NCBI GenBank assembly: GCA_963783085.1
Contig: CAWAMJ010000005.1
Location: 248,001 to 312,000 of the forward strand
Direction of reading: 5' to 3'
DNA: 64,000 bases
From: CAVYUC01 sp963783085
GTDB taxonomy: Bacteria; Bacteroidota; Bacteroidia; Bacteroidales; Prolixibacteraceae
Shown: piece by piece, positions 17,068-27,300 of the stretch
Layout of the letters: every line of letters starts with the position of its first letter
How positions within the stretch are numbered: position 1 is the first letter of the stretch
Notes under the pieces: generated by a model
Told to the model about the DNA's origin: nothing
Seen by the model: the letters and a program-made list of their open reading frames with translations, nothing else
Databases searched by the model: none
Translations under genes and position numbers: made by a program

Positions 17068-19899
17068 CTAACACTTATCTTCCATTTTAATTTCAACGAT
17101 GATACTCTTTACACGTATTGAATCAACTTTTTGATCCTTCGCTTTCAAACAACTGATGATATTTTTAAACTCAGGTAAACATTCCTCGCTTTCGTCCGGA
17201 ACCTCAGGCAATCGTTCTTTCAGGTTGGGATCAATTAAATAAGTCATGCCGCCGACAATAATATGATCGATAAGAGTGTTAATGTCGATAGCCTCGCCTT
17301 CAGGAGACAAATCAGATCGGTCAAATTTATGTCCGGGTATCAGGCTAAAAGTGATTTTTTTGTCGGCTCTTGGCGCCAAAGTGAACCTGTTGGAATTTAC
17401 ATTTTTGAACTTTATGGTCCAACCACGCTTGTGCAGAATATTTGGCAGGCTTACATCAAGTTCGATATTCACGACACGATTGTATGGATTATTTACCCAA
17501 AAACTACGGTTGGTAAGCGATGCCACCAATCCATCCTCATCCGGTAATTCCGGCGAAACATTACGCTGTGCTATATTATTATCGAACGGGACTAGCCGCC
17601 AATGCGGAATATCGCCATTTACAGTATCCGCATTGCTTTCATCACCGTCGGCTGAAACGCTGGCTAAAATACATTCATGACCCTCGGTCGTTGGTGTCCA
17701 TTCAAACGGTCCAACCACTGTTTCAGCGCCTGCTGCCAAAGCCCCGACTGCAATTTCAGGAGTATCCATTGATACCCAGTCCACAGGCCAGATGAGGCCG
17801 GTACTTGGGCGGCAATGGTAAGCTTTCACCACTATATTCTCAGCTTGATTTTGCCCGCGGTTCTTTATTCGTACAAAAAAATAATTTGTTCTGCCGACTA
17901 ATGGTGTTTGATGACCAACAGTGCTATCATTTACTTGCGCACTCCATATGTCTGTCGTATTCCAGAAATTCTGCTGCCATTCATACTCGCCATTTCGTCC
18001 ATCGTCGATATAAACATCCACTGCCGGCGGAGATCCGGGGCCATCAGCCACATCAGTAGCTATTTTAAAAGCACCTTGTTTTTCAAAAGCCCAACGTATT
18101 ACTTTATGGAAAGCACCTCCGGGATGTCCTTCAAAATCAGGATTGGTCTGATCAAAATCCATAATAGCAATTGCAAAATCCTGGGCACTTGCGGGTGGAG
18201 ATAAAGCAGTCATTGTTCCCACAGCTCCTATCATCAGGAAAGAAAGGTAGCGGGCTGCAAACTCTCTGCGGGCAAGTCTGCTGGTTGCATCACTGCTGTC
18301 GTCGTCACCACCGGTACTTTGATATGCCCTGAATACGGATGTTGATAAAATTTGACGTCGTCGCAGATTACCCGGGGCATCAAAAGTGCCTCCCCAAGCC
18401 CAACCTGCCGCAGGATCTCTATCATGTCTGCGCAAACCTGCACCTGTATTCAGATACGGTGAACGCATGAAACGGTCAGGCGCCTGCGAGGCAGGATCAC
18501 ACAAAACAACACCTAAGGCATCTCCAAAATTATGACACCACGAAAAGACACCGTCAGCAATATTATTTTGCAGACACGAATGCGCAAATTCATGGATGTT
18601 CGCTGCACGATCAGTAGCATAATTTACATTTCCAATTTGACTAAAACCAAAACCTACCGTAGCAGCGGCAGCATCATTTCCGCTATGAAATGCGTTTGTT
18701 GTATTCGCACGATGGTCGGTTGGTATCGGGAAAGATGTCCCTGCGAAATAATCGGTAATCGTGAATCCTAAATCTTCTACATAACGATACATTCGATCCA
18801 GATGATAGTAAGCATTCACTGCTCCAAAATCATCGGTTGTTGAAGAATAATCGAAATCATCGCCTACTGGTTCAGTGGGCGGTGCAACACTTGCTCCCTC
18901 AAAATCAGACAAAGTAATATATTCACCATCCAGATCTTGTTCATCCCCCGGGGCCGGAGTATTTAATCCCAAAAGCGCTTCATTGGATCGAAAAGGATTC
19001 AAGTCGCTTGCCGTGGAATTGACCGTCAAAGTAGAATCACCGGATTGGCGAACCGGGTCGTCAGCAAAAACAAGGCCATCAATATTGTGGTAGGCAGCTC
19101 TGGCATAAAGTACGTTATTTGTTACAAGATCGATGATAAATCTCCAGTTGATCTCCCCAAAAACAGGCATATCCAAAGCAAAGAATACCTCCGTACATAA
19201 TCGGTGAGTTCCTTCTTCAATTCCATTAACGGAATCAATGTTCAAATACGGACGGTTAATTTCACGTTCTTCTTTTAATCCTGCATATTCATTGTCGAGA
19301 CGCTCACTTTCGCTATACCTGTAGATTACCAAATGTTGTTTATCAATTCTGATGAACTTACAGTTATTCTTTTCAGCAATTTGTCTTAAATAGGATGCGA
19401 CATCTTTTTCCGATTTGTTCGAAAGCGTTTGTAAATGATTGAGGACTTTATCGTTCTGTTTGTTTGAAAATCGCTTTTCATCCAATTCCAAATATGGTAA
19501 ACGAACATTTTTATGTACAGTACTTGATGAACTAATGATTGAGTGTTTATCTCTGTACATTCTTATATTCATGCCTCCTCTCCAGACAGGAATTCCCAGA
19601 TAAGTCTGTTGATAAGCCACAGTTCGGGTGTTCATAACTGATTTAAAGCCGGCATATTTCAAAAAGGACGATTCCAAAGATAATTTTGGCTTGAACAATT
19701 CATTTGTTTTTGAAATGAACGATTTGGTAAATACATATTGATCCTTAACATCATCAATATAAGCTTCCGAAATTCTTCGGAAGGAGTTACTGTTTACTCC
19801 GGCATCTTCTTTTTTATACGGGTTCTGATGATGTCGCAGTGAAATAGCTTCGCTGCCCGGAAGACTGAACTTTTTAAAGGTTTTAATTATTTCTTTCAT
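17068..19899 (-). CDS. M36-like (fungalysin-type) zinc metallopeptidase with CARDB-like domain
   Basis: A 943-residue protein. Residues about 45-290 resemble an FTP/PepSY-like propeptide (TYLGIPVWRGGMN, INWRFIIDLVTNNVLYA). The peptidase core has VNAYYHLDRMYRYVEDLG and the zinc motif H436-E-F-A-H440. The downstream site where M36 enzymes usually have GEGWSD reads CHNFGDALG here, so the third ligand is unclear. Residues about 625-740 look like a CARDB/beta-sandwich (YFFVRIKNRGQNQAENI). There is no N-terminal signal peptide, unusual for this family. The start codon is only 22 bp from the MITE end at 19922, so the promoter probably lies inside the MITE. It is co-oriented with the tyrosinase. Confidence 0.75.
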   Translation of the reverse strand: MKEIIKTFKKFSLPGSEAISLRHHQNPYKKEDAGVNSNSFRRISEAYIDDVKDQYVFTKSFISKTNELFKPKLSLESSFLKYAGFKSVMNTRTVAYQQTYLGIPVWRGGMNIRMYRDKHSIISSSSTVHKNVRLPYLELDEKRFSNKQNDKVLNHLQTLSNKSEKDVASYLRQIAEKNNCKFIRIDKQHLVIYRYSESERLDNEYAGLKEEREINRPYLNIDSVNGIEEGTHRLCTEVFFALDMPVFGEINWRFIIDLVTNNVLYARAAYHNIDGLVFADDPVRQSGDSTLTVNSTASDLNPFRSNEALLGLNTPAPGDEQDLDGEYITLSDFEGASVAPPTEPVGDDFDYSSTTDDFGAVNAYYHLDRMYRYVEDLGFTITDYFAGTSFPIPTDHRANTTNAFHSGNDAAAATVGFGFSQIGNVNYATDRAANIHEFAHSCLQNNIADGVFSWCHNFGDALGVVLCDPASQAPDRFMRSPYLNTGAGLRRHDRDPAAGWAWGGTFDAPGNLRRRQILSTSVFRAYQSTGGDDDSSDATSRLARREFAARYLSFLMIGAVGTMTALSPPASAQDFAIAIMDFDQTNPDFEGHPGGAFHKVIRWAFEKQGAFKIATDVADGPGSPPAVDVYIDDGRNGEYEWQQNFWNTTDIWSAQVNDSTVGHQTPLVGRTNYFFVRIKNRGQNQAENIVVKAYHCRPSTGLIWPVDWVSMDTPEIAVGALAAGAETVVGPFEWTPTTEGHECILASVSADGDESNADTVNGDIPHWRLVPFDNNIAQRNVSPELPDEDGLVASLTNRSFWVNNPYNRVVNIELDVSLPNILHKRGWTIKFKNVNSNRFTLAPRADKKITFSLIPGHKFDRSDLSPEGEAIDINTLIDHIIVGGMTYLIDPNLKERLPEVPDESEECLPEFKNIISCLKAKDQKVDSIRVKSIIVEIKMEDKC

Positions 19900-19921
19900 C
19901 CTTTTAAATTTTAAATGTTAG

Positions 19922-20094
19922 TTCTACTTTGACACATTTATCCAAAATCGAAAAATCCATGCAATTTACCCTAAACCCCAAGGGGAACCGCATACCTGCC
20001 CGACTGCAGGCGGGGATTTTTCTGATTTCTCCCCTTGCTGGCTGGGGTAAAAAATCAGAAAAATCGCTTTCTCATTTAATCTGTCAAAGTAGAA
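19922..20094 (-). mobile_element. MITE-like element, copy 2 (inverted relative to copy 1)
   Basis: The same 13-bp terminal repeats (TTCTACTTTGACA, TGTCAAAGTAGAA) and the same interior as 15432-15603, in reverse orientation and with few mismatches. The outside flanks are TTAG and TGAA, so no clean target duplication is seen. With copy 1 it brackets a 4.3-kb segment holding the tyrosinase and metallopeptidase genes. Confidence 0.8.
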
Positions 20095-20535
20095 TGAATT
20101 AACTTTCGTTCTTTGAAATCAATGATAATCCGCGGAAAGTGCGTTATTCCGAATGACTACGATTTAAATTGAATAAACAGGCCTGGAGTCAGACATCCGG
20201 AACTAAATTGTTGTATGTGATATTCTGTGAACTTAAAAACAGTGAATAATCTGTTTGGAATCTGACCATCAAGCCCTTTTTGAGTGTAATTTGAATGATG
20301 ATCCTGAAAAAGATGTCTTTCGTGGCTCCGCCCTCTCAGTCACAATTTATATTGTTTCCTCCACCATTAAATATCGCTCGAATGGATTTATCATCTTTAA
20401 TTGGGCTTAAAGCATCTGATTACTACTAAATAAATTGACTATACAAGATAAATAAAAATTAAAAGACATGCAACTCTTTTATTTCGGAATTGAAATAACT
20501 TGTGGATTAAATTTTAGAAAAAACTGCACTACAAC
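20095..20535. other. Non-coding stretch after MITE copy 2
   Basis: About 440 bp without a supportable gene. It lies between the MITE and the remnant of a second WbsX-like gene. I see no conserved RNA motif or long hairpin. Confidence 0.4.
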
Positions 20536-20845
20536 GAATAGATTTTCCTTTGCAGGCCATTGTTTTCATGTGTCTCCATTGGCTGGGACGACACGTCGCG
20601 GTTTCCGGCAAAAAGAATTCACTTATGTGGTGTATTATCACAATACACCCGCGAGTTTTGCGGCCTTGCTGCACAAAGCCAAACAATACGCCGACAGCCA
20701 TCGTGAGCAGCATAAACTGATTACCATCAACGCCCGGGACGAGTGGGAGTGGGTGGAGGGTAGTTACCTGCTGCCCGATATGTTGAACGGATATGGTTAC
20801 CTCAATACGGTGAAAAAGGTGATGAGCGGCGGGTTTGACGAGTAA
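20536..20845 (+). pseudogene. Remnant of a second WbsX-like gene (3' end only)
   Basis: This matches the last 300 bp of the WbsX-like gene at 13044-14265. Shared peptides include CVSIGWDD, YHNTPASFAALL, KAKQYADSH and SYLLPDMLNGYGYL, ending in the identical VMSGGFDE. There is a frame change near 20633 and a small in-frame duplication giving EWEWVEG. All sequence 5' of this is missing. Both copies are in the same orientation and flank the predicted glycosidase and the MITE-bracketed operon, so a tandem gene pair was probably interrupted or partly deleted. Confidence 0.85.
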
Positions 20846-20874
20846 CCTCACCTAGCTCCATTTATATAATATAA

Positions 20875-20904
20875 AAATACCGGGGTCGCCAAACCCCGGT
20901 ATTT
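20875..20904. terminator. Bidirectional hairpin terminator
   Basis: A perfect 11-bp stem, AAATACCGGGG and CCCCGGTATTT, with an 8-base loop. It sits between the WbsX remnant (plus) and the subtilase stop (minus), with A- and T-rich flanks suited to termination in both directions. Confidence 0.8.
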
Positions 20905-20940
20905 CGAATTATACAGTTGATGAGACACCGCTTATATTTT

Positions 20941-22352
20941 TCATTCCGTGACGGCATGGTATGCATTTACTCTTCCTTTTCCATATAATACAGATGCACC
21001 GTTTCCATCTAATTTATCAGCTGTTTTTTCTATCTGTTTTTTAACTTCAATTGGAGACATCGGACCACCATTTTTACCAATAATCAAAGCAGCAACTCCG
21101 GCAACATGTGGCGATGCCATACTTGTTCCGGCAGCAAATCCCCATCCTCCGCTTATGGTGCTAAAAATCATATCATAATACCATAACGTCGCTTCTGAAT
21201 CAAAATCTCCACCTGGTGCGGCAATATCAATTAAAGATCTTCCGGTATTCGAATAAGAGGCAATTTCGTCCAAATTTGCATAGGGATCGTACGCCCAATT
21301 CAATGGTGCTGTTGCCGATACTGCAATAACATTATTCAAATCAGCAGGTAAAACAATGGTTGAACCATTTCCATCGGCATTCATATGATCATTACCTCCG
21401 GCAACAACAATGGTCACGCCACTCCTGTAAGCATAGTCAATCGCTCTTTGCACTGTATGTATCAATTCCTGAATGAGCTTTGGTGAATCTTTTTGTAGAT
21501 TACCATCTGTGTCATAATAAAAACCATTTTTATTAAGTACAGTACCTAAACTCATATTAATCACATCAGCACTATTATCAGCGGCATATACAATACCTTC
21601 GTTAATCCAGCTAAACGCACCAGATCCGGTATATTCTGAAAATACTTTTACAGCTACAATTTCGGCTTTTGGTGCAACACCAATAACACCCAATTGAATT
21701 ATCAGCAGCAGCAATAATTCCGGCCACATGTGTTCCATGATTAAAATATCAATCAGGTTGAACATTCCAGTCTTCACCCGGAACAAAGGATGCACAAAGT
21801 GATGTATTTAAATTGGGGGTCAAATCGGGATGTTCGGCATCGATGCCGCTGTCCAGAATAAACACTTTTGCTCCTTCGCCTTCAAATCCGGCATTCCAGG
21901 CTTCAGGTGCATCAATGGCATCCAATCCCCATTGTAATCCAAAATAACGTTTCATCATCACCAATACTTGAAGATTAGCTACAGGAAAAACTATTGACAG
22001 GCTCAAGCCAATTGAATTTCAGGTCGGGAACAACTGATCGGACCGTAGAAAGTTTACTGACTTTTTTTTCAAAATTTGATACAGTTGGTTTTACAACCAC
22101 AATCCCAATTTCCGGAATCGTTTTTACAATTTCGCCATATTTGGCGAGTTCTTTTTCCATTCCATCCGGCAAAGTTTCTGAACTTGAAATAACCATGAAG
22201 TTATTCATTTTGGCACTTTTAAGTACCACGTCGTCTTGTTCCGTGAGATTTTCCCGAAGCAGATCATCCTGGCATTTGGTGAATACCCCAATAACAGCAA
22301 TTCCCATTAAAACAATGAAAAATTTTGAGTAAAAGAAGAATGGTTTTTTCAT
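20941..22352 (-). pseudogene. Subtilisin-family (S8) serine protease lipoprotein, disrupted
   Basis: The start at 22352 gives MKKPFFFYSKFF and a lipoprotein signal ending FTKC. An I9-like prosegment follows. Near 21990 the frame shifts; the catalytic Asp region AKVFILDSGIDAEHPDL is in the next frame. At about 21743 a TGA interrupts just before NHGTHVAGIIAAADN, the catalytic His box, and near 21693 an extra G moves the frame again into IGVAPKAEIVAVKVF. The Ser box GTSMASPHVAGVAALI and the stop at 20941 are intact. Three breaks separate the catalytic residues, so it is inactive as written. All triad residues are otherwise present, so sequencing indels are a real alternative. Confidence 0.8.
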
Positions 22353-22385
22353 ACGTTTGAATTTATTAGTTGATATTATTAACAA

Positions 22386-22647
22386 TTTACGTAATTAAAA
22401 TCTTGAATCCTATTTCTAAAGTATTTCGTTCAATCCATGATATTAATCCGGTTTTTCCTGGCGCAAAATGCCACCCGGTGAAGCTCATGATTTCGGCAAA
22501 AATGTCTAGTGGAAAATACAGCATCGGTAGAGTTGCAGCTATATTATTTAACCGCCATCTGCCGGATTCGATTGATTTAAATATGTAAACATTGAGTATG
22601 AAATAACCTGTACTTAATAATCAAAATTAATTATCTTTCAGTTGGAT
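22386..22647. other. Non-coding region upstream of the GH172 gene
   Basis: An AT-rich gap between divergent genes. Apart from the promoter candidate at 22648 I see no gene or RNA. Confidence 0.35.
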
Positions 22648-22655
22648 TATATTTG
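22648..22655 (+). promoter_or_regulatory. Candidate Bacteroidota -7 promoter element
   Basis: TATATTTG fits the TAnnTTTG -7 consensus of the Bacteroidota primary sigma factor. It lies 26 bp before the GH172 start codon. The -33 TTTG box is not clear, so this is a candidate only. Confidence 0.45.
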
Positions 22656-22680
22656 ATTATCATAATTAAAATAAACAAAG

Positions 22681-23871
22681 ATGAAAACTAAACTTATTGC
22701 TTTTACCATTGCTCTTTTTTTGGGAGTTAGCGGTTTCGCGCAACAAACCAGTTTTAACGGCCTTAACATGAACATGGGAAATTTGTACCGGTTGTCCGAT
22801 GCAAAAACACGTTCCGTCAGTCCGGAGAATTTTACGGGAGAGAAAGGGAAAGCCGGAATGGCTGATCCCAAAGACAGCGATAAGCCCAATGTTGCCAATG
22901 CATTCAATGCTGCGCGGGACCTTGGGCAGGGATGGAAAGTGAATCCCTATATTCGAATTCAGGCCGGCGAAACAATTACCCTGGCTGAAATTGACGGCCC
23001 GGGCGCTATCCAGCACATTTGGATGACCCCGACCGGAAACTGGCGTTATTCCATTATCCGCGTGTATTGGGACGATGAAACGGAGCCTTCTGTGGAATGT
23101 CCGGTGGGAATGTTCTTTGGGATGGGCTGGAATACCTATGCACCGCTGGTTTCGCTGGCTGTATGTGTGAATCCGGGAAGCGCATTTAACTGCTACTGGA
23201 CCATGCCTTTCCGCAAAAAATGCCGGATAACCATGGAAAACATCAACGAGAAAGATCCCATGACACTGTACTATCAAATCGATTATACCCTCACCGATGT
23301 CCCGGAGGATGCGGGTTATTTTCACGCCCAGTTTCGGCAGGAAATCCCCGATGCAAATTCAGTTTACACCATTGCTGACGGCATTAAAGGCAAAGGTCAG
23401 TACGTAGGTGTTTACATGGCCTGGGGCGTTCACAACAACGGCTGGTGGGGTGAAGGCGAAATCAAATTTTACATCGACGGCGACCGTGATTTTCCAACCA
23501 TTTGCGGAACCGGCACGGAAGATTATTTCTGCGGTTCATACGATTTCGATACCCGTAAAAAAAATGAAGCAGGTGTGGAAGAAGTGAACTATACGGAATT
23601 CTGTACTCCATACAGCGGATTAAGCCAGGTGATCAGGGGAGACGGGCATTACAACGTCATGCAGCGTTTTGGGCTTTATCGCTGGCATATATTGGATCCA
23701 ATTCGTTTTGATAAAGATTTGAAGATTACCATCCAGGATTTGGGATGGAGGCAGGGCGGCCGCTATCTGGCTCAAAAATCAGATATTTCATCGGTTTGTT
23801 TCTGGTATCAGGCTGATCCTCATGCAAAGTTCCCGGTACTTCCCGGCTGGCAGGATTTGGAGATTCACTGA
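22681..23871 (+). CDS. GH172-family (DUF2961) glycoside hydrolase, exported
   Basis: A 396-residue protein with a standard Sec signal peptide (MKTKLIAFTIALFLGV to GFAQ). The DUF2961/GH172 hallmarks are clear: an opening with SPENFTGEKGKAG, then AEIDGPGAIQHIWMT and SIIRVYWDDETEPSVECP, later IKFYIDGDRDFPTICGTGTE followed by DYFCGSY, and YRWHILDPIRF. Characterised members are fructofuranosidases and arabinofuranosidases that act as oligomers on furanose linkages; the exact substrate here is not predictable. It has its own promoter candidate and a downstream hairpin, so it may be monocistronic. Confidence 0.85.
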   Translation: MKTKLIAFTIALFLGVSGFAQQTSFNGLNMNMGNLYRLSDAKTRSVSPENFTGEKGKAGMADPKDSDKPNVANAFNAARDLGQGWKVNPYIRIQAGETITLAEIDGPGAIQHIWMTPTGNWRYSIIRVYWDDETEPSVECPVGMFFGMGWNTYAPLVSLAVCVNPGSAFNCYWTMPFRKKCRITMENINEKDPMTLYYQIDYTLTDVPEDAGYFHAQFRQEIPDANSVYTIADGIKGKGQYVGVYMAWGVHNNGWWGEGEIKFYIDGDRDFPTICGTGTEDYFCGSYDFDTRKKNEAGVEEVNYTEFCTPYSGLSQVIRGDGHYNVMQRFGLYRWHILDPIRFDKDLKITIQDLGWRQGGRYLAQKSDISSVCFWYQADPHAKFPVLPGWQDLEIH

Positions 23872-23883
23872 AACAACGTTGAT

Positions 23884-23912
23884 CTGGCTGTATGTTTTCT
23901 TCATGCAGCCAG
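23884..23912. terminator. Stem-loop after the GH172 gene
   Basis: CTGGCTG and CAGCCAG arms extended by ATG/CAT pairs around a T-rich loop, 12 bp after the stop. There is no strong T run, so it may end or protect the transcript. Confidence 0.5.
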
Positions 23913-24276
23913 CTACAATCGCTTTTCCGCCTGTATTCTTTGCAGCGTTTTTGGTTTTTTCGCATAGCGGAAATTACCCCGGTAATCTATTCAACAGGAA
24001 AGAGATGACAGGATGAATAAAGATGTTATACATCATTCGTCGTGAATATTTTTAATCCGCGTGATTTGTATTTTTCAAAAAATACGTAATTTGACAGTTA
24101 CAGATCAACCAGTTAAATCTTTTATGAAAACCCGGAAATCAGATAACAAGCTTCTTCTTCCGTTAATAAGAATAATCAAAAGCCTTAACATAAAAAAGCG
24201 TGCCTATGAAATGATGCCGGAAATTTAAAAATAACAGGGAAATGCGCCAACACTTCCCTGAAGAGAGTAAATAACC
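23913..24276. other. Long leader/intergenic region before susC
   Basis: No gene is seen. A hairpin AGGGAA...TTCCCT at about 24237-24260 is followed by the terminator-like hairpin annotated next. The region is long enough to hold a promoter and a structured 5' leader for the susCD operon. Confidence 0.4.
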
Positions 24277-24315
24277 GCCCTGTTGAACAAATGACAGGAT
24301 GATACAGGGCTTTTT
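24277..24315 (+). promoter_or_regulatory. Terminator-like hairpin 20 bp upstream of susC (attenuator candidate)
   Basis: GCCCTGT (24277-24283) pairs with ACAGGGC (24304-24310) and is followed directly by five T and then TAATC. It resembles an intrinsic terminator inside the leader. Placed between any upstream promoter and the susC start, it could act as an attenuator or simply end an upstream transcript. Confidence 0.5.
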
Positions 24316-24335
24316 AATCTAATCAAAACAAAAAC

Positions 24336-27300
24336 ATGAAAAAATTAAGGGATTGGTCCGGGAATTTAAGAGCGCCCGGCATTAAAAAACTAATCAGAAC
24401 TGTAAAACTAACCTGCTTTATACTTCTGATTTCTGCGACAGGTATTTGGGCAAACAAGAACGATTTGCAAACCAACGGATTTCCGCGGAATGTTGACCGT
24501 GCGGCAGTGAAAGAAGTCCCTGGAAATTTTAACCATAGCGCTTCATCAGTGTTTCAGCAAAGAACAATATCAGGAACCGTGACGGACGGCGCCGGACAGC
24601 CCCTGCCGGGGGTAAGCGTGGTGGTACAGGGGACCACGCAGGGAACGGTAACTGACGCAAACGGAAAGTATACAGTGGAAAACATACCGGAAGATGCCAC
24701 ATTGATTTTCTCGTTTGTAGGGATGCGGAGCCAGGAAATTGCCGTGGATGGCAAAACAAGTATTAATGTGGAAATGGAGGAGGAAACGCTCGGATTGGAC
24801 GAAGTTGTTGTGGTAGGTTACGGAACCCAAAGAAAAGTGAATTTAACAGGAGCCGTTGAACAGGTGAACTCCGATGTTCTTGAAAACCGGCCTATTAATA
24901 ATGTCACCCAGGCCTTGCAGGGTGTAGTTCCAAACCTGAATATCAATTTGGCAGATGGTAAACCGATACGCTCTGCCGAATTTAATGTTCGCGGTGCATC
25001 TTCAATTGGGCAAGGCGGATCCGCTCTCGTGTTAATTGATGGTGTTGAAGGCGATCCAAGTCTTCTTAACCCAAACGATATCGAAAGTATTTCTGTGTTA
25101 AAAGACGCTGCTTCTGCAGCAATTTACGGAGCCAGGGGAACATTTGGAGTGATTCTGATCACCACAAAAGATCCGAAAGCAGGCCGGATTTCGGTAAACT
25201 ATACGATGAATTACGGGATTAAATCACCTACTGCAGTTCCTGATTTTGTAACAGACGGGTATACTTTTGCCAAAAATTTTAGCGAAGCATACAATGCATG
25301 GAACGACTACAGCCGGATTCCTTCTTCCATTAACAAAACGCAGAGTTTCTCACTTGCCTACCTGGAAGAACTTAAACGGCATTCGGAAAATCCGGATCTT
25401 CCGGATTATGAAATCGACAACAACGGAAATTATGTATATTACAGCAGCACCGACTGGTACGGATTGTTATATAAAGATAATTTGACCTCGATTGATCAGA
25501 ACCTTTCCATTTCAGGGAGTAATCAGAAAATAAGCTATTACCTGTCGGGAAGGTATAACGACCAGGAAGGCTTGTTCCGTTTTAATTCAGACGATTACTC
25601 GATTTACAATTTCAGGGCGAAAGGTGAAATAAAAATAACCGACTGGTTCACGGTGGATAATAATACCGAATATTCGCAACAAAAATATCATCAACCGCTT
25701 AATGTTGGTGAAGGAGGTGGAATCTGGAGGAATATTGCCGATGAGGGACATCCTACGTCGCCCATGTTTAACCCCGACGGAACTTTAACGCATTCCGCAT
25801 CCTATACGGTGGGAGACATGTGGTACGGGAAAAATGGGGAAGATACGGAACGAACCCTCGTGAAAAATACAACCGGTTTAACGGCAACCCTTTTGGACAA
25901 CAAACTGAGAATCCGGGGAGATTTTACCTTCTCCACAAATAACCAGTCACAGTTTCGAAGAAGGGTTCAGGTTCCTTTCAGCAGGCAGGAAGGGGTAGTT
26001 AATTATGTAGGTACCACTACCAACGATATCAGAAGGATTAGTGCCGAAACAAATTACCTGGCAGCAAATATTTACGGAGAGTATGAAAATACGTTTAACG
26101 AGAACCATTATTTAAAAGTAATGACCGGTTTTAACTATGAAGAAAGAATCTATGAATCTTTTACAGGATCCAGAAACGGAATATTATTTGAAGATGCTGA
26201 AAACATTGCCTTAACCATTGGAGAAAATATTTCTACCGACGGCAGTTATAACAAATGGCGTGTTGCCGGGCAGTTTTACCGGGTAAATTACAGTTTCAAA
26301 GACAAATACCTTGTCGAACTGGATGGAAGGCTCGACGCATCTTCGAAATTTCCATCCGATCAGCAAACTGCTTTTTTTCCGTCCATTTCCGTAGGTTACC
26401 GTTTATCAAATGAATCATTCTGGAATGTAGATGAAAAAGTGATCTCAAACCTGAAAATAAGAGCTTCTTACGGGTCATTGGGAAATGGTAATGTTTCTCC
26501 CTATTCCTATATCGAATTGTTCAATATTTCGCAATTGGGAAGGGTGATTAACGGAACACGTCCTGCTGTTACCTCGCAACCAAACGTAATTCCAGAAGGT
26601 TTAACCTGGGAAACGGCAACGACGAAAAACCTGGGGATAGATTTGGGATTTGCCTCCAATAAATTAAACATCACGGGAGACATCTATCAGCGGTTAACAA
26701 CCGACATGTATACGACGGGTTTGCCCGTGCCGGCTGTTTTCGGAGCAAGCGTACCCAGAGGGAATTATGCCGATATGAAAACGAACGGTTGGGAACTTTC
26801 CATTAACTGGAGCGACCGGTTTGGTGTGGCCAACAAGCCGTTTCGTTATGATGTGCGCTTTATTCTGGCCGATAATAAATCTGAAATTACAAAATTCAAC
26901 AACCCCGAAAAATTATTATCCAACTACTATGTAGGAATGGAATTAGGCGAAATTTGGGGATTTGTTACCGAAGGGTTATTTCAGAGTGAAGCTGAAATTG
27001 AATCGCATGCCGATCAATCCTATATCAGAATTTCTTCCAACAACATATTGCTTCCGGGCGACATCAAATTCGCAGATTTAGATGGTGATGGTAAAATTGA
27101 TAGAGGATTGGACAGGATAAGTGATCCCGGAGACCAAACCATTGTGGGTAATTCCAGCCCCCGGTATACCTATGGTTTTAACGCAAGTGCAGACTGGAAC
27201 AATTTCTTTTTCTCAGCTTTTTTTCAGGGAGTAGGTAAACAGGATTGGTTTCCCGACAGAGAGGCCAGTTTCTTTTGGGGCCAGTACAACAGGCCTTACA

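Noticed and set aside
17732..18250. Internal hydrophobic run in the metallopeptidase (YLSFLMIGAVG, residues 551-561) as a second signal peptide
   Set aside because: M36-like proteins have a buried helix at this place, so it is more likely part of the peptidase fold than a gene fusion or hidden start.
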